Assembly (NCBI RefSeq): GCF_014207905.1
Contig: NZ_JACHLB010000002.1
Span: 620,001-684,000 of the forward strand
DNA length: 64,000 nt
Reading direction: 5' to 3'
DNA from: Flavobacterium notoginsengisoli
Lineage (GTDB): Bacteria > Bacteroidota > Bacteroidia > Flavobacteriales > Flavobacteriaceae
In this document: positions 44,223 through 50,982 of the stretch, piece by piece
Position numbering within the stretch: position 1 is the first letter of the stretch
Layout: the number at the start of each line of letters is the position of its first letter
Notes under the pieces: generated by a model
What the model was told of the DNA's origin: nothing
Seen by the model: only the letters and a program-made list of their open reading frames with translations
Database searches by the model: none
Translations under genes and position numbers: made by a program

Positions 44223-47200
44223 ATGAAAAAACCTTTAGAGATTCAAATTTTAGAGAAGAAACACAGAATTTTTCTTTCCAGTGAATTTTATGTTGTTAAC
44301 AACGAGAATAGTGTAGTTGAGCTAAAATTAGCTAAAAATGGAATAGATGATATTTCATTTTTAGACGTTTTTAATAGTTTGATTATTCTAGATCTAAGTA
44401 ATAACAGCATCTCGGATATTTCAATTTTAGAGAAATTTAAAAGTTTAGAAATTTTGGATCTAAGTTATAATCATGTTTCAGATCCGACAGTTTTAATAAG
44501 CTTAATATCATTAAAAGAACTTAATTTAAGTAACAATCAAATTTCTAGTCTTTCATTTTTGAAGAGTTTAAAAAATATTAATGAAGTCAACTTAAGTAAT
44601 AACCAGATTTTTAGTTTTTCTGATATTGATAATCTTCCAGTTTTAAATAATATTAATTTAAATGATAATAAAATTTCAGGAGTAATTTTTATAAGTAATT
44701 TACCAAAACTAAAAATATTAAAATTAGTTCGAAATGAAATTTCTGATTTTTTTATTCTTCATCCTTTAAGAAATTTAGTACATCTAGATTTGTATGGTAA
44801 TCAAATTTCAGATATTTCATTTATTTATGATTTCGCAGAACTTTCCTTTTTAGATTTATCAAGAAATAAAATCTCTAATATTTCACATTTAGCTAGTTTA
44901 AATAAGTTAAAAGAATTATATCTAAGTAACAATCAAATTTCTGAAATAGATATAATCGAAAATTTAAAAACTTTGGAGAGTTTAAATCTAAGCTTTAATG
45001 CAATTTCAGATATTTCAATTATTGCCAAATTGGAAAAACTACAAGATTTAAATGTAAGTGGAAATTACGAAATTACTGATATTAGTAATCTTAGGGAATT
45101 AGAAAATCTAATTCAGTTAGATGTTAGTTATAATCAACAGATTGGCGATTTTTCAATTATTAGTTTTTTAAAAAAAATAAAAGTACTTCTTCTAAATGGT
45201 GTAAAGATTTCTGATTTTTCATTCTTAAGTAATATGAAAGAAATTAGAACTTTGTTTTTAGGAAGTAATGATATTTCTAATATTTATTTTTTAGAGAAAT
45301 TAACCTCTTTGAAAACTTTATATCTAAGCTCTAATAATATTTCTGATATTCAGATTTTGAAGGATTTGAAAACAATTGAAAGTTTATATTTAAAAAATAA
45401 TAAAATTTCACATATTTCCATACTTAAGGAACTAAAATTTCTCAGAAATCTAGATTTAAGTGAAAATAAAATTTTTGAAGTAGAAGAATTTAACTTCATA
45501 GTTCAATTTTCTTCACTCCATATTAAGGCATATAACAATAATTGTTTTAATATAAATAAAATACATCTTGATGAGAAAGGTAATAATTACGATACTATTC
45601 TAAATGCCTTAAAAAAGTTGGATGAATCCAAAAAAACATATCGATTACCAGCTAAAGTGCTTTTTTTAGGTAATACTGAAAGTGGAAAGTCTACATTATT
45701 GGACTATATTTTACAAGAAAAAGAACCTAGAATTTTAAAAAAAAATCTTGGTAGCACACATGTTGTTCAAATAGAAACATTACCCGTTAAATTTAGAAAA
45801 AATGCAATACCTAAGGCAGTTTTTTATGATTTTGGCGGACAAGATTATTATCACGGACTTTATAAAGCTTTCTTAAGTAATGATTCAATTAATATCTTGT
45901 TATGGAATAAAAATTACGATAATAATCAAATTAGAAAAGATAGAAATAATCAATTAACAAGAGATTATGATCGTAATTATTGGTTAAACCAACTAAAATT
46001 TCAGTATGATAAAGGGAATAGAAAAAAAGATTTAGAATTTGATAGAAATAAAAGAGAACCAATTTTATTAGTTCAAACTCATGCAGATAAGGAAGCACAT
46101 GTAAGAGACACTTATAAAGGAGATTGTGAGATTTTTAACATTAAGAATGAATTTTTTATTTCTCTTAGTCAAGAATCTATTGAAGGTTCTGTAATACAAA
46201 AGATTGGTTTAAAGTATTTAGAGGAAACGTTACATGATTTAATTCAACAAAAACAAATAATAAAAAAAGAGCCTTTGTGGTATAAAGAATTTTTGAATTA
46301 TATACTAAGGACTAACACTGAAAATTATATATTATTATCTAAGGTAGTATCAGAATATAAAAGAGAGAGTGATCCTGATAATCTTTTGTTGCCAGAAGTT
46401 TTGCGAGAATTGAGTCAAACAGGACTTGTTTTATATTATAAGGATGATGAAGATTTAAAAGATGTGGTATGGTTAGATCCTTCTAAAACAGTGCAATATA
46501 TACATACTAATATATTATCTAAAGAAAACATTATCGCAAAGAGAGGAATTGTTGAACGAAACATTTTTGATGGTTTTGCTGATGAAAAAATAGTAAAATT
46601 ACTTATTAATCAAAAAGTCATTTTTTTAGATGAATACGATAATAATTATATTATTCCTGGTTATCTACCGCTAACAGAAGAAGAAGATAAATTATACGAG
46701 TTACTAACATTTGATTTTATTGAACCAACTTTTATATTGAAGTTTGAATATTTTATTCCATTTGGATTAATTAATCAACTAATATGTTTTTATGGTAAAA
46801 ATAAAAATAAAAAACATTATTGGAGAGACCAGTTATTGTTTACTAAAGATAATTGCAAAATTTTAATAAAATTAGATTTTACCAATTTAGAAATAGCGGT
46901 TTCTATAAAATCAAAAGATAGTATGAGTTTTGATAAATTGCAAAAAGAAATATTTAAAGACATACTTAATTTATATTGGGATAAAATACCTGTTGAAATT
47001 AAACAAAATAACATAGGAAAAGAAAATATAAATATTGAGGATATAAATATTGAAAATTTAATTTCAGGTACGCTACAAGCTAGTATTTCTCATAAAGATA
47101 TTAAAACTGAAAATATAGTTAAAGCTGAGTCAAAAGACGGTGTTCGATCTAATTATAATGAACTTGTTAGTCCTGATGATTTATATATTTCAGTAGATAA

Positions 47201-47858
47201 TAAGTATTTTACGAGCCATAAAGAATTACAAAATGAAGATAGGACCTTTAGTAAAATAATTTCTTTCGGCTTAGAAATAAAAAAAGAAATACAAAATGAT
47301 AAGGAAATTGAAATTAGACGACTTAATAAAAATTTAGTTATTGAAGAGAGCGCTATCTTATACAGAAATTTTACAAATAATAAAAATACTGAGAAAATGA
47401 AAAAAATATTTATTAGTTATTCAAAATTTGATGATGATTATAAAAAAGAATTTGTAAAGCATCTAATCACATTAAAAGATGATAATTTGATAGATCCATT
47501 TAATTGTGATGAAATAGATCTAGGTGAAGATTCACATGAGGTCATTCAACGTAAACTAGCAGAATGTGATTATATGGTTGCTTTGGTAAGTGTTGATTTA
47601 TTAAATACTAAGTATATTAGGGATTTTGAGGTTGATAAAGCAGAAGAATTAGGAAAAAAAATAATTCCAATTATTATAAAACCTTGTGATTGGGAAACAA
47701 GTAAATTAGGAAAGCATCATGCAAGCCTTAGAGGAACAAATATTTCTTTGGATAAACAATTGTATTTAGATGATAAGATTAAAGAAGTATCAAAAATTGA
47801 AAGAGCAGCATTTTGGACAGCTGTGATCAAAGAGTTCAGAGAAAAATTATTTAATTAA
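44223..47858 (+). CDS. LRR-Roc-COR-TIR protein (bacterial Roco)
   Basis: A 1211-residue multidomain protein. Residues about 25-440 are leucine-rich repeats of about 22 residues with the recurring core LDLSxNxISDIS. A Roc GTPase follows (about 475-650), with P-loop G483-NTESGKS and Lys489, then a Walker B-like YDFGGQDYYHG. A COR-like region spans about 680-890, a charged linker to 1055, and a C-terminal TIR domain from 1059 (KKIFISYSKFDDDYKK). The TIR keeps Glu1136 in KYIRDFEVDKA, aligned with the catalytic Glu of NAD-cleaving TIRs. The gene is richer in A+T and in Asn/Lys/Ile codons than rtcB and tatD, and it interrupts the island, so transfer is likely. A sensor-switch-NADase defence role is inferred. 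Confidence 0.9.
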   Translation: MKKPLEIQILEKKHRIFLSSEFYVVNNENSVVELKLAKNGIDDISFLDVFNSLIILDLSNNSISDISILEKFKSLEILDLSYNHVSDPTVLISLISLKELNLSNNQISSLSFLKSLKNINEVNLSNNQIFSFSDIDNLPVLNNINLNDNKISGVIFISNLPKLKILKLVRNEISDFFILHPLRNLVHLDLYGNQISDISFIYDFAELSFLDLSRNKISNISHLASLNKLKELYLSNNQISEIDIIENLKTLESLNLSFNAISDISIIAKLEKLQDLNVSGNYEITDISNLRELENLIQLDVSYNQQIGDFSIISFLKKIKVLLLNGVKISDFSFLSNMKEIRTLFLGSNDISNIYFLEKLTSLKTLYLSSNNISDIQILKDLKTIESLYLKNNKISHISILKELKFLRNLDLSENKIFEVEEFNFIVQFSSLHIKAYNNNCFNINKIHLDEKGNNYDTILNALKKLDESKKTYRLPAKVLFLGNTESGKSTLLDYILQEKEPRILKKNLGSTHVVQIETLPVKFRKNAIPKAVFYDFGGQDYYHGLYKAFLSNDSINILLWNKNYDNNQIRKDRNNQLTRDYDRNYWLNQLKFQYDKGNRKKDLEFDRNKREPILLVQTHADKEAHVRDTYKGDCEIFNIKNEFFISLSQESIEGSVIQKIGLKYLEETLHDLIQQKQIIKKEPLWYKEFLNYILRTNTENYILLSKVVSEYKRESDPDNLLLPEVLRELSQTGLVLYYKDDEDLKDVVWLDPSKTVQYIHTNILSKENIIAKRGIVERNIFDGFADEKIVKLLINQKVIFLDEYDNNYIIPGYLPLTEEEDKLYELLTFDFIEPTFILKFEYFIPFGLINQLICFYGKNKNKKHYWRDQLLFTKDNCKILIKLDFTNLEIAVSIKSKDSMSFDKLQKEIFKDILNLYWDKIPVEIKQNNIGKENINIEDINIENLISGTLQASISHKDIKTENIVKAESKDGVRSNYNELVSPDDLYISVDNKYFTSHKELQNEDRTFSKIISFGLEIKKEIQNDKEIEIRRLNKNLVIEESAILYRNFTNNKNTEKMKKIFISYSKFDDDYKKEFVKHLITLKDDNLIDPFNCDEIDLGEDSHEVIQRKLAECDYMVALVSVDLLNTKYIRDFEVDKAEELGKKIIPIIIKPCDWETSKLGKHHASLRGTNISLDKQLYLDDKIKEVSKIERAAFWTAVIKEFREKLFN

Positions 47859-47963
47859 TTGTTAGATTTTTAATTTTTTGCAAATTTATAAATAACTTTA
47901 TCAAGTGATGAAGACAGTAAAATTTTCTTTCGTTTTATTAATATTATTTTTAAAAGTAAGTTA

Positions 47964-47996
47964 TTTCTTTCTTTTTAAAATAAAAGTATATCTTTG
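47964..47996 (+). promoter_or_regulatory. Promoter, TTTC-N21-TATCTTTG
   Basis: A near-consensus -33 (TTTC) lies 21 bases before TATCTTTG, a perfect TAnnTTTG element. It precedes the folded leader at 48053-48136. Confidence 0.6.
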
Positions 47997-48052
47997 CGGT
48001 GCAAAACAATCAAAGGAGAAATCCTTAAAAACTTTTTTTAAGTTAACATAAA

Positions 48053-48136
48053 CGAATACCTCGTCATGGTGAAGGAACAGGAAACTGTCCTAAATCATTC
48101 CTTTGAATGTTTTGCACACCTAAAGCGAGGTATTCG
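48053..48136 (+). ncRNA. Strongly folded leader RNA
   Basis: CGAATACCTCG (48053-48063) pairs perfectly with CGAGGTATTCG (48126-48136). Inside are further nested stems: GGTG/CACC (48068-48071 / 48117-48120), AAGGAA/TTCCTT (48072-48077 / 48098-48103) and CAG-GAAA-CTG with a GNRA loop (48078-48087). It lies between a good promoter and the ATG at 48156, with an AAAGGAG sequence upstream at about 48013. It does not match a riboswitch I know. Confidence 0.6.
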
Positions 48137-48155
48137 CGCATCTAAATTTTCTATT

Positions 48156-48437
48156 ATGCAAAAAGAAAATCAAAAACCAACACATCATGATGTAGTGCCA
48201 TCCGTAATTAATTTCCTTTCAGACGAATTGTTTGAGGGGGATTACAAAGAACAGCCCCTGTATTTGCAGGAAATCTTCGAGCTCTTAATGCATACAGAGT
48301 TTGGCGACGATATCAATTTAAGGCACAAAATTCTGAGCTGTTTAAGAACCAGCCGAAATCTGGCAGAAGCCTTATCGCCATTTTCAGAGAAACAGATTTA
48401 TAAGGCTTGTAGTAGCAATCGTAAATTAACGCAATAA
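48156..48437 (+). CDS. Small hypothetical protein with folded leader
   Basis: A 93-residue acidic helical protein (VVPSVINFLSDELFEGDYKE, then FELLMHTEFGDDINLRHKIL). The start at 48156 (MQKENQ) was preferred: a reading from 48066 would begin inside the leader's perfect stem and add 30 residues of no clear character. Codon use is normal and a strong terminator follows. No family is recognised. Confidence 0.6.
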   Translation: MQKENQKPTHHDVVPSVINFLSDELFEGDYKEQPLYLQEIFELLMHTEFGDDINLRHKILSCLRTSRNLAEALSPFSEKQIYKACSSNRKLTQ

Positions 48438-48445
48438 AAACCCAA

Positions 48446-48471
48446 ACCCTGCAAATTGGTATTTGCAGGGT
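48446..48471 (+). terminator. Intrinsic terminator
   Basis: ACCCTGCAAAT and ATTTGCAGGGT pair perfectly over TGGT, followed by a T-rich stretch. Confidence 0.8.
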
Positions 48472-48501
48472 CTTATTATAAAAATTTAATTTTTACCAAT
48501 A

Positions 48502-48534
48502 TTTGTTAAATTAATATAAAATATACTACATTTG
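48502..48534 (+). promoter_or_regulatory. Consensus promoter of small gene A
   Basis: TTTG (48502-48505), 21 bases, then TACATTTG (48527-48534): a full match to the Bacteroidota housekeeping promoter, 30 bases before the ATG of a 32-codon frame. Confidence 0.7.
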
Positions 48535-48564
48535 TATCTGTAATTAAAAAATAGAAAAACACAA

Positions 48565-48663
48565 ATGATACTTTCAGCAAAACAAAATTTTGAAACTTTA
48601 GCCGGAGATTCTCCAGTTGAACGTTCAGGATGCTTTATGTATTTTTGTGAAATTGAAATCTAA
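48565..48663 (+). CDS. 32-residue peptide gene A
   Basis: A tiny frame from ATG 48565 to TAA 48661-48663, framed by a consensus promoter and a strong terminator, so it is a complete transcription unit. The peptide begins MILSAKQNF and its second half contains SPVERSGCFMYF. The peptide at 49132-49227 has a similar TPGRECFYM core at the same place, which supports real coding. It has no signal peptide or membrane helix. It could be a signal, toxin or modified-peptide precursor, or the unit could act mainly as a small RNA. Confidence 0.55.
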   Translation: MILSAKQNFETLAGDSPVERSGCFMYFCEIEI

Positions 48664-48692
48664 GATTTAGAGTTAAACTCATCATAAAATAG

Positions 48693-48720
48693 AAAAGCGT
48701 CCACATTGTAGGACGCTTTT
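48693..48720 (+). terminator. Terminator of small gene A
   Basis: AAAAGCGTCC and GGACGCTTTT pair perfectly over 8 bases, followed by a T-run. Confidence 0.85.
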
Positions 48721-48758
48721 TTTATTTTTTGGCAGTTCGATTTCTCCTAAAAAGCACT

Positions 48759-48813
48759 TCGATTTCGCTCAGTGTGACAAAAAAAGATGTTTCGACTTCG
48801 CTCAACAGGACAG
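48759..48813. repeat. TTCGAyTTCGCTCA tandem words
   Basis: TTCGATTTCGCTCAGTGTGACA and TTCGACTTCGCTCAACAGGACA are imperfect direct copies about 32 bases apart. Words of this kind are common between genes in Flavobacterium (from memory). Confidence 0.55.
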
Positions 48814-49035
48814 AAAATGATAGAAAAACAAACCATAACTAAAAAAAACTAAAAAAATAATTGACCAAATGTTTAATGAGTAATCAAAATAGCAAAATAT
48901 AGTCTTGGAAAGTAATCTAATGAGCGACAGCCAATTGCTAAAAAGATAGATCTGCACCAGTTTGCGGACAGGGTTTTCTTTGTCTTAATTTTGTGTGTAA
49001 CTATCTGATAGTCAGAAAAATAATCTTAAAAAATA
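48814..49035. other. Intergenic stretch, nothing recognised
   Basis: AT-rich sequence between the two small peptide units. No open frame of note, hairpin or promoter was found apart from a weak ACTATCTGATAGT palindrome near 49000. Confidence 0.4.
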
Positions 49036-49068
49036 TTTGGAAATATGATTTTTTCTATCATATCTTTG
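49036..49068 (+). promoter_or_regulatory. Consensus promoter of small gene B
   Basis: TTTG (49036-49039), 21 bases, then TATCTTTG (49061-49068). Spacing is identical to the promoter of gene A. The ATG follows after 63 bases. Confidence 0.7.
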
Positions 49069-49131
49069 CCCAACAAAATTGAAACATAGCGTTTCAGAAA
49101 ACAACAACAACAATTATAAAAAATAAATAAA

Positions 49132-49227
49132 ATGAGTTTTAAATTATACATACACAACGCAGGATTAGTAGCCTCGACTCCAGGTCGTGAATGCTTTTAC
49201 ATGTCGGTGCATCAATATAAGCAATAG
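49132..49227 (+). CDS. 31-residue peptide gene B
   Basis: A tiny frame from ATG 49132 to TAG 49225-49227 with its own promoter and terminator. The peptide begins MSFKLYIHNAGLVA and contains STPGRECFYMSVHQ. Aligned with gene A, both show Leu-x-Ala, then Ser/Thr-Pro, Arg and a Cys-Phe-(Tyr)-Met core at about residues 15-24. The conserved cysteine is the only one in peptide B. Function unknown. Confidence 0.55.
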   Translation: MSFKLYIHNAGLVASTPGRECFYMSVHQYKQ

Positions 49228-49251
49228 GATAGTTATATCGTATTTGTTATG

Positions 49252-49273
49252 AAGCACCTTTAATCGGGTGCTT
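49252..49273 (+). terminator. Terminator of small gene B
   Basis: AAGCACC and GGTGCTT pair around an 8-base loop and a T-run follows. Confidence 0.8.
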
Positions 49274-49395
49274 TTTTTATGCCATTATGGTAAGTGACAA
49301 AAGAACAAAGGAACAAAGTGACAAAGGTTCAGAGTGCTAAAAGAAAAACTTAGTATCTCAGCATCTTAGTCCCTTAGAAACTAAAAAAAATAAGG

Positions 49396-49554
49396 ATGAA
49401 TCAAAAAATAGGACTTAGGTCAGACGATAGTAGTCAAACAGATAAAGTGGAATTTAATGAGCCGCCATTTGCCTCGATTGGAAAAATGGATTTAGGACTT
49501 ATTAACCTATGGAATGGAAAGGTGAATTTTAGGAAAATTATATATATCATTTAG
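49396..49554 (+). CDS. Possible 52-residue protein
   Basis: An open frame from ATG 49396 to TAG 49552-49554 with the segments KVEFNEPPFASIGKMDLGL and INLWNGKVNF. It follows a repeat-like stretch (49300-49380) with no clear promoter and no terminator. It could be the remnant of a longer gene or chance. Confidence 0.3.
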   Translation: MNQKIGLRSDDSSQTDKVEFNEPPFASIGKMDLGLINLWNGKVNFRKIIYII

Positions 49555-49664
49555 AGATATTTCTCTGGTAAAGCAATGGTGCTTTTGAATTGATGTGATA
49601 TTGGATTTCTTAGAAAAGCCTTCGATTTCCTGAGATTCCCAAGAATTACAAAACCAAAAACACC

Positions 49665-50150
49665 ATGAAAAACAATACATTACAACAATATAAAAACGCA
49701 ATCAGAAAAAAATACGAAACCGAAAAAGAAGGGAAATACTTTGATTATTTGTACAAACCTTCTCGTGGAAAACTTCGTGATTTGTGCTGGTTGATTTTCG
49801 AAAATAACCCAACGAAAGAGGATTTGAACGTTTTCAGTAACCTTTTGGGCTTAGATTTCGATCATTCGAAAAAGAATAAGTTTAAGGAGAAGAAAGATAA
49901 GTTCAGACCTATCGAAACATTCTTCAAAGGCGAAACAGATCCGTCAAACATTGACGCTATTAACATGGCTGCAATTTTGGTTGATTTTGAATTGCGTCCT
50001 TTCAAAAAGTTTTACGAGAATTCTAAAACTGAGTGGACAAAACCAGTTAAACGATTGGAGAAATCTAAAGTCGTTTCTGAAAAAAAGAAATCTGAAAAAA
50101 AGTCTAAGAAAAGAAGTTTCTTTCTAGATTTTAAAAGCTTGTTTTTCTAG
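49665..50150 (+). CDS. Basic hypothetical protein
   Basis: A protein of 161 residues. The N-terminal 120 residues look folded and mostly helical (YKPSRGKLRDLCWLIFENNP, NVFSNLLGLDFDHS, DAINMAAILVDFELRPFKKF). The last 35 residues are a Lys/Ser tail (KKKSEKKSKKRS) suited to nucleic acid binding, ending in an aromatic FFLDFKSLFF. It lies just before the SPFH leader. No family is recognised. Confidence 0.65.
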   Translation: MKNNTLQQYKNAIRKKYETEKEGKYFDYLYKPSRGKLRDLCWLIFENNPTKEDLNVFSNLLGLDFDHSKKNKFKEKKDKFRPIETFFKGETDPSNIDAINMAAILVDFELRPFKKFYENSKTEWTKPVKRLEKSKVVSEKKKSEKKSKKRSFFLDFKSLFF

Positions 50151-50171
50151 AAACAGGAGGATATTCGGTAA

Positions 50172-50191
50172 AGACGCACAGTTGTGCGTCT
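50172..50191. repeat. AGACGCACA palindrome, copy 3
   Basis: AGACGCACA and TGTGCGTCT are exact complements around two bases, 22 bases past the stop of the preceding gene. Confidence 0.6.
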
Positions 50192-50235
50192 AACACCGAG
50201 TAATACGAATTTACCCGAATTTAATTTTTTTATTT

Positions 50236-50274
50236 TCTGCGCAGAATAATTGCGCAGTTCAATTTGAATATTTG
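50236..50274 (+). promoter_or_regulatory. Shared operator-promoter module, copy 4 (SPFH leader)
   Basis: TCTGCGCAG, AATAA, TTGCGCAGT (50236-50258), then TTTG at 50271-50274 at the same distance as copies 1 and 2, followed by TTCAAGAAATAAAAC as in those copies. It starts a leader of about 700 bases with tRNA-like parts before the SPFH gene. Confidence 0.77.
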
Positions 50275-50354
50275 TTCAAGAAATAAAACAAGTTCTTTTA
50301 TAAAATGAAATGCATTAAAGCTTCGGCTTTGATTAAAGATATCAAACAAGTCCA

Positions 50355-50501
50355 GTTGCGTGTTTCTGTATAGCACCATTGTAGGGAACTTTCCGCGAAA
50401 GCGTATTATGTTTTTCTATGCAGCTTGGTTTGAGGTTTCGGTTATTTTCCAAAAAATGATCACCAATCTATGTGTTGTGGGTTCGAATCCCATTCGCAGC
50501 A
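50355..50501 (+). ncRNA. Tentative tRNA-like RNA, enlarged middle
   Basis: The T arm is clear: GTGGG / TTCGAAT / CCCAT (50477-50493, one G-U), followed by CGCAGC and an A. GTTGCG at 50355-50360 can pair with CGCAGC over six positions. The D arm is not clear, and about 115 bases separate the arms, including a CGC-GAAA-GCG hairpin near 50395. The 3' half is well supported, the 5' end is a guess. Confidence 0.5.
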
Positions 50502-50564
50502 ATGCGGTAACTCAATCCGGTAGAGTAATAGAAGTCAACGCAGGTTCGAATCCTGCACCGATTA
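50501..50564 (+). ncRNA. tRNA-like RNA without anticodon arm
   Basis: AAT-(G)-CGGT (50501-50508) pairs with ACCGATT (50557-50563) as an acceptor stem with one bulged G. The D arm is ACTC / AATCCGGTA / GAGT (50510-50526). The T arm is GCAGG / TTCGAAT / CCTGC (50540-50556). Only 13 bases join the D and T arms, so the anticodon arm is missing. It starts at the base where the previous tRNA-like RNA ends. Confidence 0.65.
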
Positions 50565-50570
50565 ATTTCG

Positions 50571-50610
50571 GTTGGATGAGTGGCTAATCAACGACGGGCT
50601 CAAAACCTGT
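50571..50610 (+). other. tRNA-Leu(CAA)-like 5' fragment
   Basis: A D-like arm GAT / GAGTGGCTA / ATC (50575-50589) is followed by an anticodon-like arm ACGGG / CTCAAAA / CCTGT (50594-50610) whose loop would display CAA. No T arm or acceptor partner follows, so this is the reverse of the previous element: D and anticodon arms without a T arm. Confidence 0.5.
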
Positions 50611-50673
50611 TTTTAACAGAGACCATCACTCTTAAAAAGATGACCAGTAGGAAAAACTGATTTGTCTTTGTCT

Positions 50674-50730
50674 GTGAAATTAAGATTCTTGAATCTAAAA
50701 TTTCACACTCACGATAAAGCCAGTGTGAAA
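50674..50730 (+). promoter_or_regulatory. Two mutually exclusive hairpins in SPFH leader
   Basis: Hairpin 1 pairs GTGAAATT with AATTTCAC and AGATTC with GAATCT (50674-50706). Hairpin 2 pairs TTTCACACT with AGTGTGAAA (50701-50730). Both need bases 50701-50706, so only one can form. This is the layout of a switch or attenuator, although no strong T-run directly follows. Confidence 0.5.
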
Positions 50731-50945
50731 AGTAATGTTTTTTGAAATACTTGTTTTCTTTTCGATTTGATTGTTAAAATGATTTGGGGATCATTTACAC
50801 AAAATACAATCGTCAACAATTCGGGTATACAGATAATAAACTTTTCACCCGCTTTTTTCCGAGGATAAAGGCAAGGAGGTTTTTTTATGTAGAATAGAAT
50901 AGAAGCAAGAGAATAGAACAAAGATTTTCGACTGTTTTACAACTT

Positions 50946-50976
50946 GAAACGTGAAACAAAGGAAACGTGAAACAAA
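50946..50976 (+). repeat. 15-base direct repeat before SPFH start
   Basis: GAAACGTGAAACAAA occurs twice with one base between (50946-50960 and 50962-50976), ending six bases before the SPFH ATG. It could be a binding site or a slippage product. Confidence 0.6.
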
Positions 50977-50982
50977 AATATT

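Noticed and set aside
48066-48155. Longer start for the 93-residue gene
   Set aside because: The upstream ATG lies inside the perfectly paired leader and the extra residues look like translated stem sequence.
50360-50587. 75-residue open frame across the SPFH leader
   Set aside because: It spans two T arms and a D arm. The open frame is a by-product of the structured RNA.
50674-50730. T-box riboswitch
   Set aside because: No T-box AGGGUGG bulge sequence or specifier stem was found. Only the alternative pairing is supported.
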